This document shows, in pieces, positions 1-6,600 of a DNA stretch of 7,272 nt. The translations under genes and the position numbers were made by a program. The stretch is from Rhodoferax sp. (GTDB lineage: Bacteria; Pseudomonadota; Gammaproteobacteria; Burkholderiales; Burkholderiaceae_C): NCBI GenBank assembly GCA_021737905.1, contig JAIPDA010000117.1, positions 1 to 7,272 of the forward strand, given 5' to 3'. How positions within the stretch are numbered: the first letter of the stretch is position 1; each line of letters begins with the position of its first letter. The notes under the pieces are model-generated. The model searched no databases. It had not been told where the DNA came from and saw only the letters and a list, made by a program, of their open reading frames with translations.

Positions 1-291
1 GGGCACTGGTGGCGCTGGTGGCGCTGGCAGCGCTGGGGGCGCCGGCGGGGTGATGGTTGCTGCGCTCAGGGCCGGCGCCGTCGCGACTTCGGCTGGCTGC
101 ACCACGGCCACCGGCGCATTGATCACAGCCAAGCCTTCAGCAGCCGGTACTGCGCCAGGCGTAGCGCAGCCTGTCAGCCAAGCGAGCCCGATCAGCAAGG
201 CGAGGCTGCGCACCGGATATCGCAATGCATGGTCAGCACTTTGGGGCTGCTTGGCGGCTAAGTAAGCCTGGTCAAAGTCTGGAGCGTTCAT
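1..291 (-). CDS. N-terminus of a lipoprotein, probably membrane-bound lytic murein transglycosylase D (partial)
   Basis: An open frame of 97 codons runs leftward from an ATG at 291-289 and leaves the window at base 1 without a stop. The protein has a 26-residue N-terminal stretch, then a hydrophobic signal (about residues 27-41, VRSLALLIGLAWLTG) ending in the lipobox LTGC with Cys42. That predicts cleavage by signal peptidase II and lipidation. After it comes an Ala/Pro/Val-rich linker ending in PALPAPPAPPVP. No catalytic domain lies in the window. The MltD assignment rests on context: MltD is a lipoprotein peptidoglycan lytic transglycosylase encoded near gloB, yafS and rnhA in many proteobacteria, and a yafS-like gene and rnhA lie divergently here. 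No strong ribosome binding site precedes the ATG. TTG (codon 23) or GTG (codon 27) would give a more typical short lipoprotein signal, so the start is uncertain. It could be another lipoprotein. Confidence 0.72.
   Translation of the reverse strand, partial: MNAPDFDQAYLAAKQPQSADHALRYPVRSLALLIGLAWLTGCATPGAVPAAEGLAVINAPVAVVQPAEVATAPALSAATITPPAPPALPAPPAPPVP
2..37. repeat. Four imperfect tandem 9-bp repeats (GGCGCTGGT type)
   Basis: Four consecutive 9-mers are present: GGCACTGGT (2-10), GGCGCTGGT (11-19), GGCGCTGGC (20-28) and AGCGCTGGG (29-37). They encode the Pro/Ala linker of the minus-strand lipoprotein, three residues per unit. Repeat number could vary by slippage, changing only linker length because the unit is a multiple of three. 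The array may continue past the left edge. Confidence 0.7.
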
Positions 292-330
292 AGATCTCGG
301 GGTGGGTGTTGCCTCAGCGGGCCGAAAAGC

Positions 331-340
331 AAAAAAAAAA
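331..340. repeat. A10 homopolymer in the divergent intergenic region
   Basis: Ten consecutive A residues lie 40 bp upstream of the leftward lipoprotein ATG (T10 on that strand), flanked by AAAAGC and GAAG. No G+C-rich hairpin of useful strength precedes it on the minus strand, so it does not read as an intrinsic terminator. It would lie in the 5' untranslated leader of the leftward gene if that gene starts from the candidate promoter at 405-433. Such a tract could slip or be intrinsically bent. Confidence 0.6.
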
Positions 341-399
341 GAAGTATCCAAGCTTAAGGGCCGGGCTACTGCGGCTGGCAAAAGGACGTGACCGCCCGG

Positions 400-433
400 T
401 TGACTAGAATCGAAAACCTGGGCAATGCGTCAA
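400..433. promoter_or_regulatory. Candidate overlapping divergent promoters
   Basis: The plus strand has TTGACT at 400-405. The minus strand has TTGACG at 433-428, so the two -35-like hexamers face each other as an inverted TTGAC...GTCAA pair. With spacers of 16-17 bp, the -10 of each would overlap the -35 of the other. Both -10 candidates are weak: CAATGC at 423-428 on plus, GATTCT at 411-406 on minus. Location between the divergent lipoprotein and methyltransferase genes supports a promoter role. The exact assignment is tentative. Confidence 0.3.
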
Positions 434-473
434 GTCTCCACCCTGTCTGAAATAAATCCATTGTCTGGTCTTG

Positions 474-1274
474 ATGAGCTCGCAAATTATAGGTTTGACT
501 GACTGGCTGAAAACACCCCCCGGCGAATACCTGCTGGCTTGGGAGCGTGAGCGCTTTGATTTGGCCCTTAGCGATGTCTTTGGCTACCACGCATTGCAGC
601 TAGGGTTGCCTGAAATCGATGCTTTGCGCGCCAACCGCATGCCGCATCAATGGGTGGCTTTGGATGCACCGGCCACGACGCCCGCATCAGAATCTGTGCG
701 GCAGGTCGCGCTGTTGACGCATTCTGTGGCATTGCCCTTTGCCGCTAACAGCCTTGATCTGGTGGTTTTGCCGCACACCTTGGAGCTCAGCCTGGATCCT
801 CATGCCACTTTGCGGGAGGTTGAGCGCGTGCTGGTGCCGGAGGGGCGGGTTGTGATCAGCGGCCTGAATCCCGCCAGTTTATGGGGCTTGCGCCAGCAGA
901 GGGCGCGCATGTTTCGCCGGTTCGGCGTGGGTGAGTTGTTTCTTCCGCAGGCGGCGGAACCCATCGGTCACTGGCGTTTACGCGACTGGCTGCGGCTGCT
1001 CAGTTTTGAGCTTGAATCTGCGCAATTCGGCTGCTACCGCCCGGCCCTTCAAAGTGCGCGCTGGCTGGGGCATTTCCGTTGGATGGACGCTGCCGGCGCG
1101 CGCTGGTGGCCGATTTTTGGTGCGGTTTATTTTCTGGTGGCCAGCAAGCGTGTGCGCGGTATGCGCTTGTTGGAGCCTGGCTGGAAAACCCGTAGCGCGC
1201 GGGCACCTGCGCCGGCTGCTATCGCCAACCGCCAGCCGACCAGCTCCAAAAGCCCGACTCCTTCATCCTCATAG
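474..1274 (+). CDS. YafS-like class I methyltransferase-fold protein
   Basis: The protein has 266 residues from ATG 474; an in-frame TTG at 471 is possible but less likely, and neither has a clear ribosome binding site. Visible landmarks are GYHALQLGLP (residues 37-46), LPFAANSLDLVVLPHTLE (87-104), the helix following D108-P109 with REVERVLVPEG (114-124), and the strand VVISGLNPASLWGLR (126-140). This order matches the E. coli YafS family, whose gene also neighbours rnhA. The second half resembles the post-motif I to motif III region of SAM-dependent methyltransferases. The Gly-rich SAM-binding motif I (D/E-x-G-x-G-x-G) is not visible where it is expected before residue 87, so catalytic activity and substrate are unknown. 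The C-terminal 30 residues are a Pro/Ser/Ala-rich tail. rnhA follows 35 bp downstream on the same strand, probably co-transcribed. Confidence 0.88.
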   Translation: MSSQIIGLTDWLKTPPGEYLLAWERERFDLALSDVFGYHALQLGLPEIDALRANRMPHQWVALDAPATTPASESVRQVALLTHSVALPFAANSLDLVVLPHTLELSLDPHATLREVERVLVPEGRVVISGLNPASLWGLRQQRARMFRRFGVGELFLPQAAEPIGHWRLRDWLRLLSFELESAQFGCYRPALQSARWLGHFRWMDAAGARWWPIFGAVYFLVASKRVRGMRLLEPGWKTRSARAPAPAAIANRQPTSSKSPTPSSS

Positions 1275-1309
1275 CCTTCAACTTTTCCTGCCAACCCATT
1301 GACCTTGCC

Positions 1310-1798
1310 ATGAACGAAGTTCCAAATCCCCCTGCGCCGGTCGTGATCTACACCGATGGCGCCTGCAAAGGCAACCCCGGCCCCGGGGGCTGGGGGGCGC
1401 TGTTGAACTCGGGTGGAACCTGCAAAGAGATTTTTGGCGGCGAGCTGGGCACGACCAATAATCGCATGGAGATCATGGCTGTGATCGAGGCCTTGTCAGC
1501 CCTGAAACGGCCCTGCCAGGTCACTGTGCACCTGGACAGCGAATATGTTCTCAAGGGCATTACCGAGTGGATTCACGGCTGGAAGGCACGTGGCTGGCGC
1601 ACGGCGGCCAAGGCGCCTGTGAAAAACGTTGATCTTTGGCAGCGGCTGGACGCTGTGGTCAGCGCCGGCGGACATCACATCGACTGGCGTTGGGTGCGCG
1701 GCCACGCCGGGGACCCCGGCAATGAGCGGGCGGACGCCCTGGCCAACAAAGGCGTCGAAATGGCCCTGTCCAATGGCCGCGCTGACCCGCAACGCTGA
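1310..1798 (+). CDS. rnhA: Ribonuclease HI
   Basis: The 162-residue protein cleaves the RNA strand of RNA-DNA hybrids in the cytoplasm, removing R-loops and primers. It is close to the usual length (about 150 residues). The catalytic set is complete: Asp16 in YTDGACKGNPGPGGWG, Glu54 in TTNNRMEIMAVIEAL, Asp76 in LDSEYVLKGI, His132 in WVRGHAGDPGNE, and Asp142 in ERADALA. These correspond to E. coli D10, E48, D70, H124 and D134. The basic handle region is present around WIHGWKARGWRTAAKAPVKN (87-106). ATG 1310 gives an N-terminus only a few residues longer than typical; no strong Shine-Dalgarno is seen. It lies 35 bp after the YafS-like gene. dnaQ, which adjoins rnhA in enterobacteria, is not next to it here; an efflux operon follows instead. 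Confidence 0.97.
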   Translation: MNEVPNPPAPVVIYTDGACKGNPGPGGWGALLNSGGTCKEIFGGELGTTNNRMEIMAVIEALSALKRPCQVTVHLDSEYVLKGITEWIHGWKARGWRTAAKAPVKNVDLWQRLDAVVSAGGHHIDWRWVRGHAGDPGNERADALANKGVEMALSNGRADPQR

Positions 1799-1857
1799 GC
1801 CGGCGCAGGTTTCTGAGCGGTTTCAGCGGGCCGCCAGCACAAAACGTCAACTCCAAG

Positions 1858-1883
1858 TAAATTAGCCATAACGGGCTGATTTA
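1858..1883 (+). promoter_or_regulatory. 10-bp inverted repeat with 6-nt spacer (operator or hairpin candidate)
   Basis: TAAATTAGCC (1858-1867) and GGCTGATTTA (1874-1883) form an inverted repeat with one T-G wobble (1863/1878) around the spacer ATAACG. It lies 60 bp after the rnhA stop and 86 bp before the adaptor ATG. The size and symmetry would suit a TetR-type dimer operator. As RNA it is a 10-bp hairpin followed by TGGGTTTT, a poor U tract, so a weak rnhA terminator is the alternative. Structure is seen; function is inferred. Confidence 0.45.
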
Positions 1884-1921
1884 TGGGTTTTCCACATCGT
1901 GAACCCCAATTAGCCCTGTTA
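1869..1921 (+). promoter_or_regulatory. Long imperfect inverted repeat upstream of the efflux operon
   Basis: The arms pair as TAAC 1869-1872 with GTTA 1918-1921 (T1917 bulged), GGGCTGATT 1873-1881 with AATTAGCCC 1908-1916 (one G-T wobble), and GGGTT 1885-1889 with AACCC 1902-1906, closing a 12-base loop. About 18 pairs can form with one bulge and one small internal loop. Its left arm is the same DNA as the right arm of the 1858-1883 inverted repeat, so the two foldings exclude each other. No U tract follows, so a simple intrinsic terminator is unlikely. It could be an operator array or a leader/attenuator element. Confidence 0.45.
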
Positions 1922-1923
1922 CA

Positions 1924-1949
1924 TTGCGCAGTGAACTTTTCCTTATAAC
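1924..1949 (+). promoter_or_regulatory. Candidate promoter of the efflux operon
   Basis: TATAAC at 1944-1949 is a good sigma-70 -10 box, 19 bases before the adaptor ATG at 1969. No convincing -35 lies at the right distance: TTGCGC at 1924-1929 is only 14 bp away, and GTTACA at 1918-1923 is 20 bp away. A weak -35 suggests dependence on an activator or low basal expression. Transcription would start near 1956 and leave a very short leader. The presence of this box within the first codons of the longer frame (TTG 1924) favours the ATG at 1969 as the true start. Confidence 0.35.
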
Positions 1950-1968
1950 AACGCGGGGCGCTGGCTTC

Positions 1969-3603
1969 ATGGCTTCTAAAGTTATTTATCCTCTGATTTC
2001 GGCTTTGGCTATTGGGGCCGTCGGTGCGGGCGCCTGGTGGTACCAAAACCAGCCTGCGAAGGCCGCGGCTGAAGGCCAAGGCGCCTCTGCCCCGTCTCCC
2101 CACCCCGGTGCACCCGGGGCCGCGACTGGCGGCGCAGGGGGTGGTGGCAGCCCAGCTGGTGGCCGCACTGGCGGTGGAAAACCTAGCGTTGAAGTGGCTC
2201 AGGTGGAGTTGATGGACCTGGTCGATGAAACCCAAACTGTGGGTTCACTGCGTTCGCGTCAGGGTGTGGTTTTACGGCCTGAAGTCAGCGGACGCATCAC
2301 GAAGCTTAATTTTCGCGATGGCGACCGCGTTAAAAAAGGCCAGTTACTGGTTCAGTTCGACGACCAGTTACCCGCCGCACAGGTGCAGCAGGCCCTGGCT
2401 GAGCTCAATATTGCAAAGGAAAACTACACCCGCAACGCTGAGCAGGTGCCCGCCGCTCAAGTGCAGCTGGCCCAAGCTGAGCTCAATATTGCCAAGGCCA
2501 ATTACACCCGTAACGCCGAGTTGGTGGCACAAAACTTCATCAGCCGTCGCACACTCGACGAGAGCGCTGCCGCTCTGCAGGTCGCCGAGGCCAAGCTGGC
2601 GACACAAGACTTCATCAGCCGCCGCACGCTCGACGAGAGCGCTGCCGCTCAGCAAGTCGCCCAGGCCAAGCTGGCACTGGCTCGCGCAGCAGAAGCTCGC
2701 CTGAAGATCATTGCACCCTTTGACGGTCTCGCAGGCATCCGCTCCGTCAACGTGGGTGATTACCTTAAAGACGGCGCTGACATCGTCAACCTCGAGGACA
2801 TGGATGCTATTTTTGTTGACTACCGCTTGCCTGAGCGTTTTCAGACCAAGATCCGACGCGGTCAGTCCTCGGTGATCGAGCTCGACGCTTTGCCGGGGCG
2901 CAAATTTTCAGCCATTGTTTTGGCCATTGACCCCTTGATTGACGCCAACGGCCGTTCGGTCGGTGTGCGTGCCTGCATCGACAACCGGCGCCTGCAATTG
3001 CGCCCTGGCATGTTTGCCCGCGTCAACGCGGTTTTCGGCCAGCGGGACAATGCCCGCGTGATCCCTGAAGAGGCCATCGTGCCACAGGGCGGCAAACAGT
3101 TCGTCTTCAAAGTGGTCAACGGCACAACGCCCAACAGCCGTATCACCCAGCGCGCTGAGGTCAAGCTGGGCTTGCGCAGCCCGGGCAAGGTTGAAGTGAT
3201 AGAGGGCTTGGAGCCTGGTGATTCGGTGGTTACTGCAGGTCAGCAGCGTGTGCAGCGTGACGGCACAGAGGTAAGAGTATTGGATGTGGCTGCAAACGCT
3301 GCGCCTGGTGCATCAGCCTTTGGAGCCCCCGCCCCAGGAGCGCCGGCTAAACCAGCTGCTGCCGACGCAAAGCCTGCTGCGGCAGAGTCAAAACCAGCTG
3401 CCAAAGGCAAGCCCGGCGCCGAGGGCAAGTCTGGTAACAGCAAAGCAGTCGCCGCTTTGGCTCCGCTGGTCGGCCCCAACCCTTGTCTGGCCGGTGTTGA
3501 AGATGCCGCGCCGCGCGGCGGTGCACGACCTGCGTCTGAGCCTGGCCGTAAGCCCGTCTCTCAGTCGAGCACTGAGGCCCTGAGGACACTGGCGCCAGCC
3601 TGA
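1969..3603 (+). CDS. RND efflux periplasmic adaptor (membrane fusion protein) with duplicated coiled-coil hairpin
   Basis: This 544-residue protein bridges the inner-membrane RND pump and an outer-membrane channel; typical adaptors have about 370-400 residues. Order of parts: N-terminal membrane anchor (about 5-25, no lipobox Cys); Gly/Pro/Ala-rich linker (about 27-75); first lipoyl half-motif (about 99-134, with VSGRITKLNFRDGDRVKKGQ); coiled-coil hairpin (135-244); second lipoyl half (245-270, IIAPFDGLAGIRSVNVGDYL); beta-barrel with LRPGMFARV (344-352); membrane-proximal domain (about 364-440); and a 104-residue Ala/Pro/Lys-rich tail. The hairpin contains two tandem duplications, listed separately. 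The channel-docking tip motif R-x3-L-x6-S is intact at RNAELVAQNFIS (181-192). I start at ATG 1969, which directly precedes the hydrophobic anchor, with GGGGCG about 10 bases upstream; a longer TTG start at 1924 covers the likely promoter. The permease gene follows 30 bp downstream. Confidence 0.95.
   Translation: MASKVIYPLISALAIGAVGAGAWWYQNQPAKAAAEGQGASAPSPHPGAPGAATGGAGGGGSPAGGRTGGGKPSVEVAQVELMDLVDETQTVGSLRSRQGVVLRPEVSGRITKLNFRDGDRVKKGQLLVQFDDQLPAAQVQQALAELNIAKENYTRNAEQVPAAQVQLAQAELNIAKANYTRNAELVAQNFISRRTLDESAAALQVAEAKLATQDFISRRTLDESAAAQQVAQAKLALARAAEARLKIIAPFDGLAGIRSVNVGDYLKDGADIVNLEDMDAIFVDYRLPERFQTKIRRGQSSVIELDALPGRKFSAIVLAIDPLIDANGRSVGVRACIDNRRLQLRPGMFARVNAVFGQRDNARVIPEEAIVPQGGKQFVFKVVNGTTPNSRITQRAEVKLGLRSPGKVEVIEGLEPGDSVVTAGQQRVQRDGTEVRVLDVAANAAPGASAFGAPAPGAPAKPAAADAKPAAAESKPAAKGKPGAEGKSGNSKAVAALAPLVGPNPCLAGVEDAAPRGGARPASEPGRKPVSQSSTEALRTLAPA
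2371..2526 (+). repeat. 78-bp tandem duplication in the ascending hairpin arm of the adaptor
   Basis: Copy 1 is 2371-2448 (residues 135-160) and copy 2 is 2449-2526 (residues 161-186). By my hand count 65 of 78 bases match. Both begin PAAQVQ and share AELNIAK, NYTRNAE and a final Val. About half of the differences are synonymous third-position changes (such as GCA/GCT, CAG/CAA, AAC/AAT, CGC/CGT), so the copies have diverged under selection and are not an assembly duplication. Copy 2 keeps the tip-proximal Leu (NAEL); copy 1 has Gln there (NAEQ). Copy 2 starts with a proline inside what should be a continuous helix. Confidence 0.9.
2527..2676 (+). repeat. 75-bp tandem duplication in the descending hairpin arm of the adaptor
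   Basis: Copy 1 is 2527-2601 (residues 187-211) and copy 2 is 2602-2676 (residues 212-236). By my hand count 67 of 75 bases match, including a 22-base identical block at 2554-2575 and 2629-2650. Both contain FISRRTLDESAAA and end AKLA. Only copy 1 adjoins the Arg/Leu half of the tip motif; copy 2 therefore repeats the FIS half-motif away from the tip. Several of the changes are silent. Confidence 0.9.
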
Positions 3604-3633
3604 TTTTTCAAGCCCTAACCGGGAATATTGACC

Positions 3634-6600
3634 ATGCAACTAGCCGAAATATCCATACGTCGTCCGGTCTTTGCGACCGTGTTGTCGCTGCTGATTGTGC
3701 TCATTGGTGCTGTCAGTTTCAACCGCCTCACCGTGCGTGAGTACCCGAAAATCGACGAGCCTGTGGTCACCGTCAGCGTGCGTTATCTGGGCGCTTCTGC
3801 TGAAGTGATCGAGACGCAGGTGACCAAACCTCTGGAAGACTCGATCGCAGGTATTGACGGTGTGGATGTGATCACGTCCATCAGCCGCGCCGACCAGGGA
3901 CAGATCAGTGTGCGTTTCCGGCTTGAAAAAGATGCCGACTCGGCTGCTGCTGAGGTGCGTGACCGCACCTCGCGTGTTCGCAATCGATTGCCGCAGGCTA
4001 TTGAGGAGCCGGTGATCGCCAAGGTCGAGGCCGACGCTTTTCCGGTGATTCAGCTTGCCTTTTCAAGTGATTCCCTGACGCCGCTGCAAATTAACGATCT
4101 GATCAACCGCATCGTCAAGCCGCGTTTGCAGACCGTCAGCGGCGTGGCGGATGTGCGTATTTTCGGCGAGCGCAAGTACGCCATGCGGGTGTGGCTGGAC
4201 ACCGACAGGCTGGCCGGCTACAAGCTGACCACGCAGGACGTTGAAGACGCTATCCGGCGCAGCAACCTGGAGTTACCGGCTGGCCGCATCGAGTCACAGC
4301 AACGCGAATTCAGTGTGACCTCGCAGACCAATTTGATCCGGCCCGCCCAGTTCGCCGATATCGTTGTTAAAAATGTCAATGGATTTCCGGTCAAGATCCG
4401 TGACGTGGCCCGGGTTCAGGAGGGCCCTGCCGACGAGCGCACAGCCGTTCGTTTGAACGGCCGTTCAGCCGTGGCTGTGGGCGTGGTTCGTCAAGCGACA
4501 GCCAATCCGCTGGACTTGTCTCGGGGTGTGCGTGAGGCCATCCCCAAGCTCAAAGCTGATTTGCCCGGCGACATGCTGATTGACGTGGCCAATGACAACT
4601 CGGCCTTCATTGACCGTTCAATTAAGAATGTTTACGTCACGATTCTGGAAGCTGTGCTGTTGGTGGCCCTGGTCATCTTCGTATTTTTGCGTACGCTGCG
4701 CGCCTCCATCATTCCGATCATCACCATTCCGGTCAGTCTGGTGGGTACTTTCGCGCTGATGTCGCTGGCCGGTTTTTCCATCAATACGCTCACCTTGCTG
4801 GCCCTGGTGCTGGCCATCGGCCTGGTGGTGGACGATGCGATCGTCATGCTGGAAAATATTTTCCGGCACATTGAAGAAGGCATGGACCCGTTTTCTGCCG
4901 GTATCAAGGGTGCCCGTGAAATCGGGTTTGCGATCATCACCATGACGGCGACTTTGGTGGCCGTTTATGCGCCGCTGGCCTTCACGCCCGGTCGTACAGG
5001 CCGCTTGTTCATTGAATTCGCCCTGGCCTTGGCAGGCGCGGTGGTGGTGTCTGGTTTTGTCGCTTTGACGCTGACACCTATGATGTGCACAAAGTTTTTG
5101 CGCCACAACCCCAAACCCAACTTGTTTGACCGCTCGATGGAGCGCCTGCTCACATCGGTTTCCAACGGTTATGGAAATATGTTGCGCTGGATTGTCACGC
5201 GCCGTTTTCAGCCCGGACCGAACGCCGGGTTCGCCGGCATGCTCACTTCCTGGGTGTTGCAGGCGCGCTGGCTGGTGTTGATTGGCATGGGCCTGATTGC
5301 CGTGGCGATCACCATGATCGCACCTACTATCAAGCAAGAGCTGTCCCCCATGGAAGACCGGGGCGTGATCCTGGCCAACATCAATTCGCCTGACGGCTCC
5401 ACTTTGGCGTACACCGACCGCTATGCCCGGGCGATGGAGAAAATGGGTCAACCCTTTAAGGAGTTTGACCGGATTTTTGTCAGCGCCGGCAATCCTACGG
5501 TGGCCCAGGCTACGATGATTTACCGCACCGTGGATTGGGAAGACCGCAAGCGCACCACCATGGAGATGGCGCGCGAGTTGCAGCCTAAATTTGCTTCCCT
5601 GGCGGGTATCACTGCGTTCCCGATCACCCCACCTTCTTTGGGCCAGGGTTTCCGGGAGCGGCCTGTCAGCTTCGTGATCCAGACGTCTGACAGCTACCAG
5701 AACCTCAATGCCGCTGTGCGGCAGATGTTGGATGAGATCGCTAAAAATCCTGGCATCGTCTCGCCGGACGTTGATCTTCGCTTGAACAAGCCTGAGCTGC
5801 GCATTGACATCGACCGCGCCAAAGCTGCCGAGCTGGGCGTTAATGTCGATGTGGTGGCCAGGGCCGTTGAAACATTGCTGGGCGGGCGCAACGTGACCCG
5901 CTATAAGCGCGATGCCGAGCAGTTTGATGTGATCGTGCAGACGCAGGCCAGCAACCGCAACACTCCTGATGACATTGACCGCATTTATGTGCGTGGACGC
6001 GGTGACGCCATGATTCCGCTGGGCGCTCTGGTCAAGGTACGTGAAACCGTTTCGCCGCGTGAGCTCAATCACTTCGGCCAGCGACGCTCAGCCACCATCA
6101 CGGCCAATCTGGCTGGCAATTATTCTTTGGGTGAGGCGCTTAAATTTTTAGACCAAACGGCCGCCAAGGTGCTCAAAAGCGGCTACACCACCGAGCTCAA
6201 CGGTACGTCGCGCGAGTTTAAAAAATCCCAAGGCGCTTTGATCATTGTTTTTGGTCTGGCGCTGGTGTTTATTTTCCTGGTGCTCGCTGCCCAGTTTGAG
6301 AGCTTCATTGATCCGCTGGTGATCATGTTGTCGGTGCCGTTGTCCATGATCGGTGCCCTGATTGCCCTCAAGTGGAGTGGCGGCTCGCTCAATGTGTACT
6401 CGCAGATCGGCCTGATCACCTTGGTCGGTTTGATCACCAAGCACGGTATCTTGATTGTCGAGTTCACCAACCAGCTGCGCGCTCAGGGCATGCCCTTGAT
6501 CGATGCGGTCATCAAGGCGGCTTCACAGCGTTTGCGCCCCATCCTGATGACCACCGGCGCCATGGTGCTAGGTGCCTTGCCGCTGGCATTGGCCACCGGA

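Noticed and set aside
931..1302. 123-codon plus-strand open frame overlapping the YafS-like gene
   Set aside because: It is an alternative frame of a gene with recognisable family motifs, and has no domain or ribosome binding site.
1858..1891. Standard Rho-independent terminator for rnhA
   Set aside because: The stem is good, but its base is A/T-rich and it is followed by TGGGTTTT instead of an immediate U run, so I list it as an inverted repeat of unknown role.
1675..2235. 186-codon open frame on the minus strand spanning the end of rnhA, the intergenic region and the start of the adaptor
   Set aside because: Both ends are antisense to well-supported genes and the protein resembles no family I know; the intergenic part is better explained by regulatory repeats.
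2371..2676. Assembly or sequencing artefact as the cause of the adaptor duplications
   Set aside because: The copies differ at 13 of 78 and 8 of 75 positions by hand count, many of them silent, which is expected for old duplications under selection and not for duplicated reads.
3509..3520. 12-bp perfect palindrome CGCCGCGCGGCG inside the adaptor tail
   Set aside because: It lies in G+C-rich Ala/Arg/Pro coding sequence, where such palindromes arise easily; there is no loop and no T tract to suggest a terminator.
3628..3636. TTG 3628 as start of the permease
   Set aside because: ATG 3634 gives the family-typical N-terminus MQL..IRRPVF; the TTG would add only two residues.
4618..6072. 484-codon open frame on the minus strand inside the permease gene
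   Set aside because: It is antisense to clear transmembrane and periplasmic coding sequence, has His/Gln/Arg-rich composition typical of a codon-bias shadow, and shows no recognisable domain.
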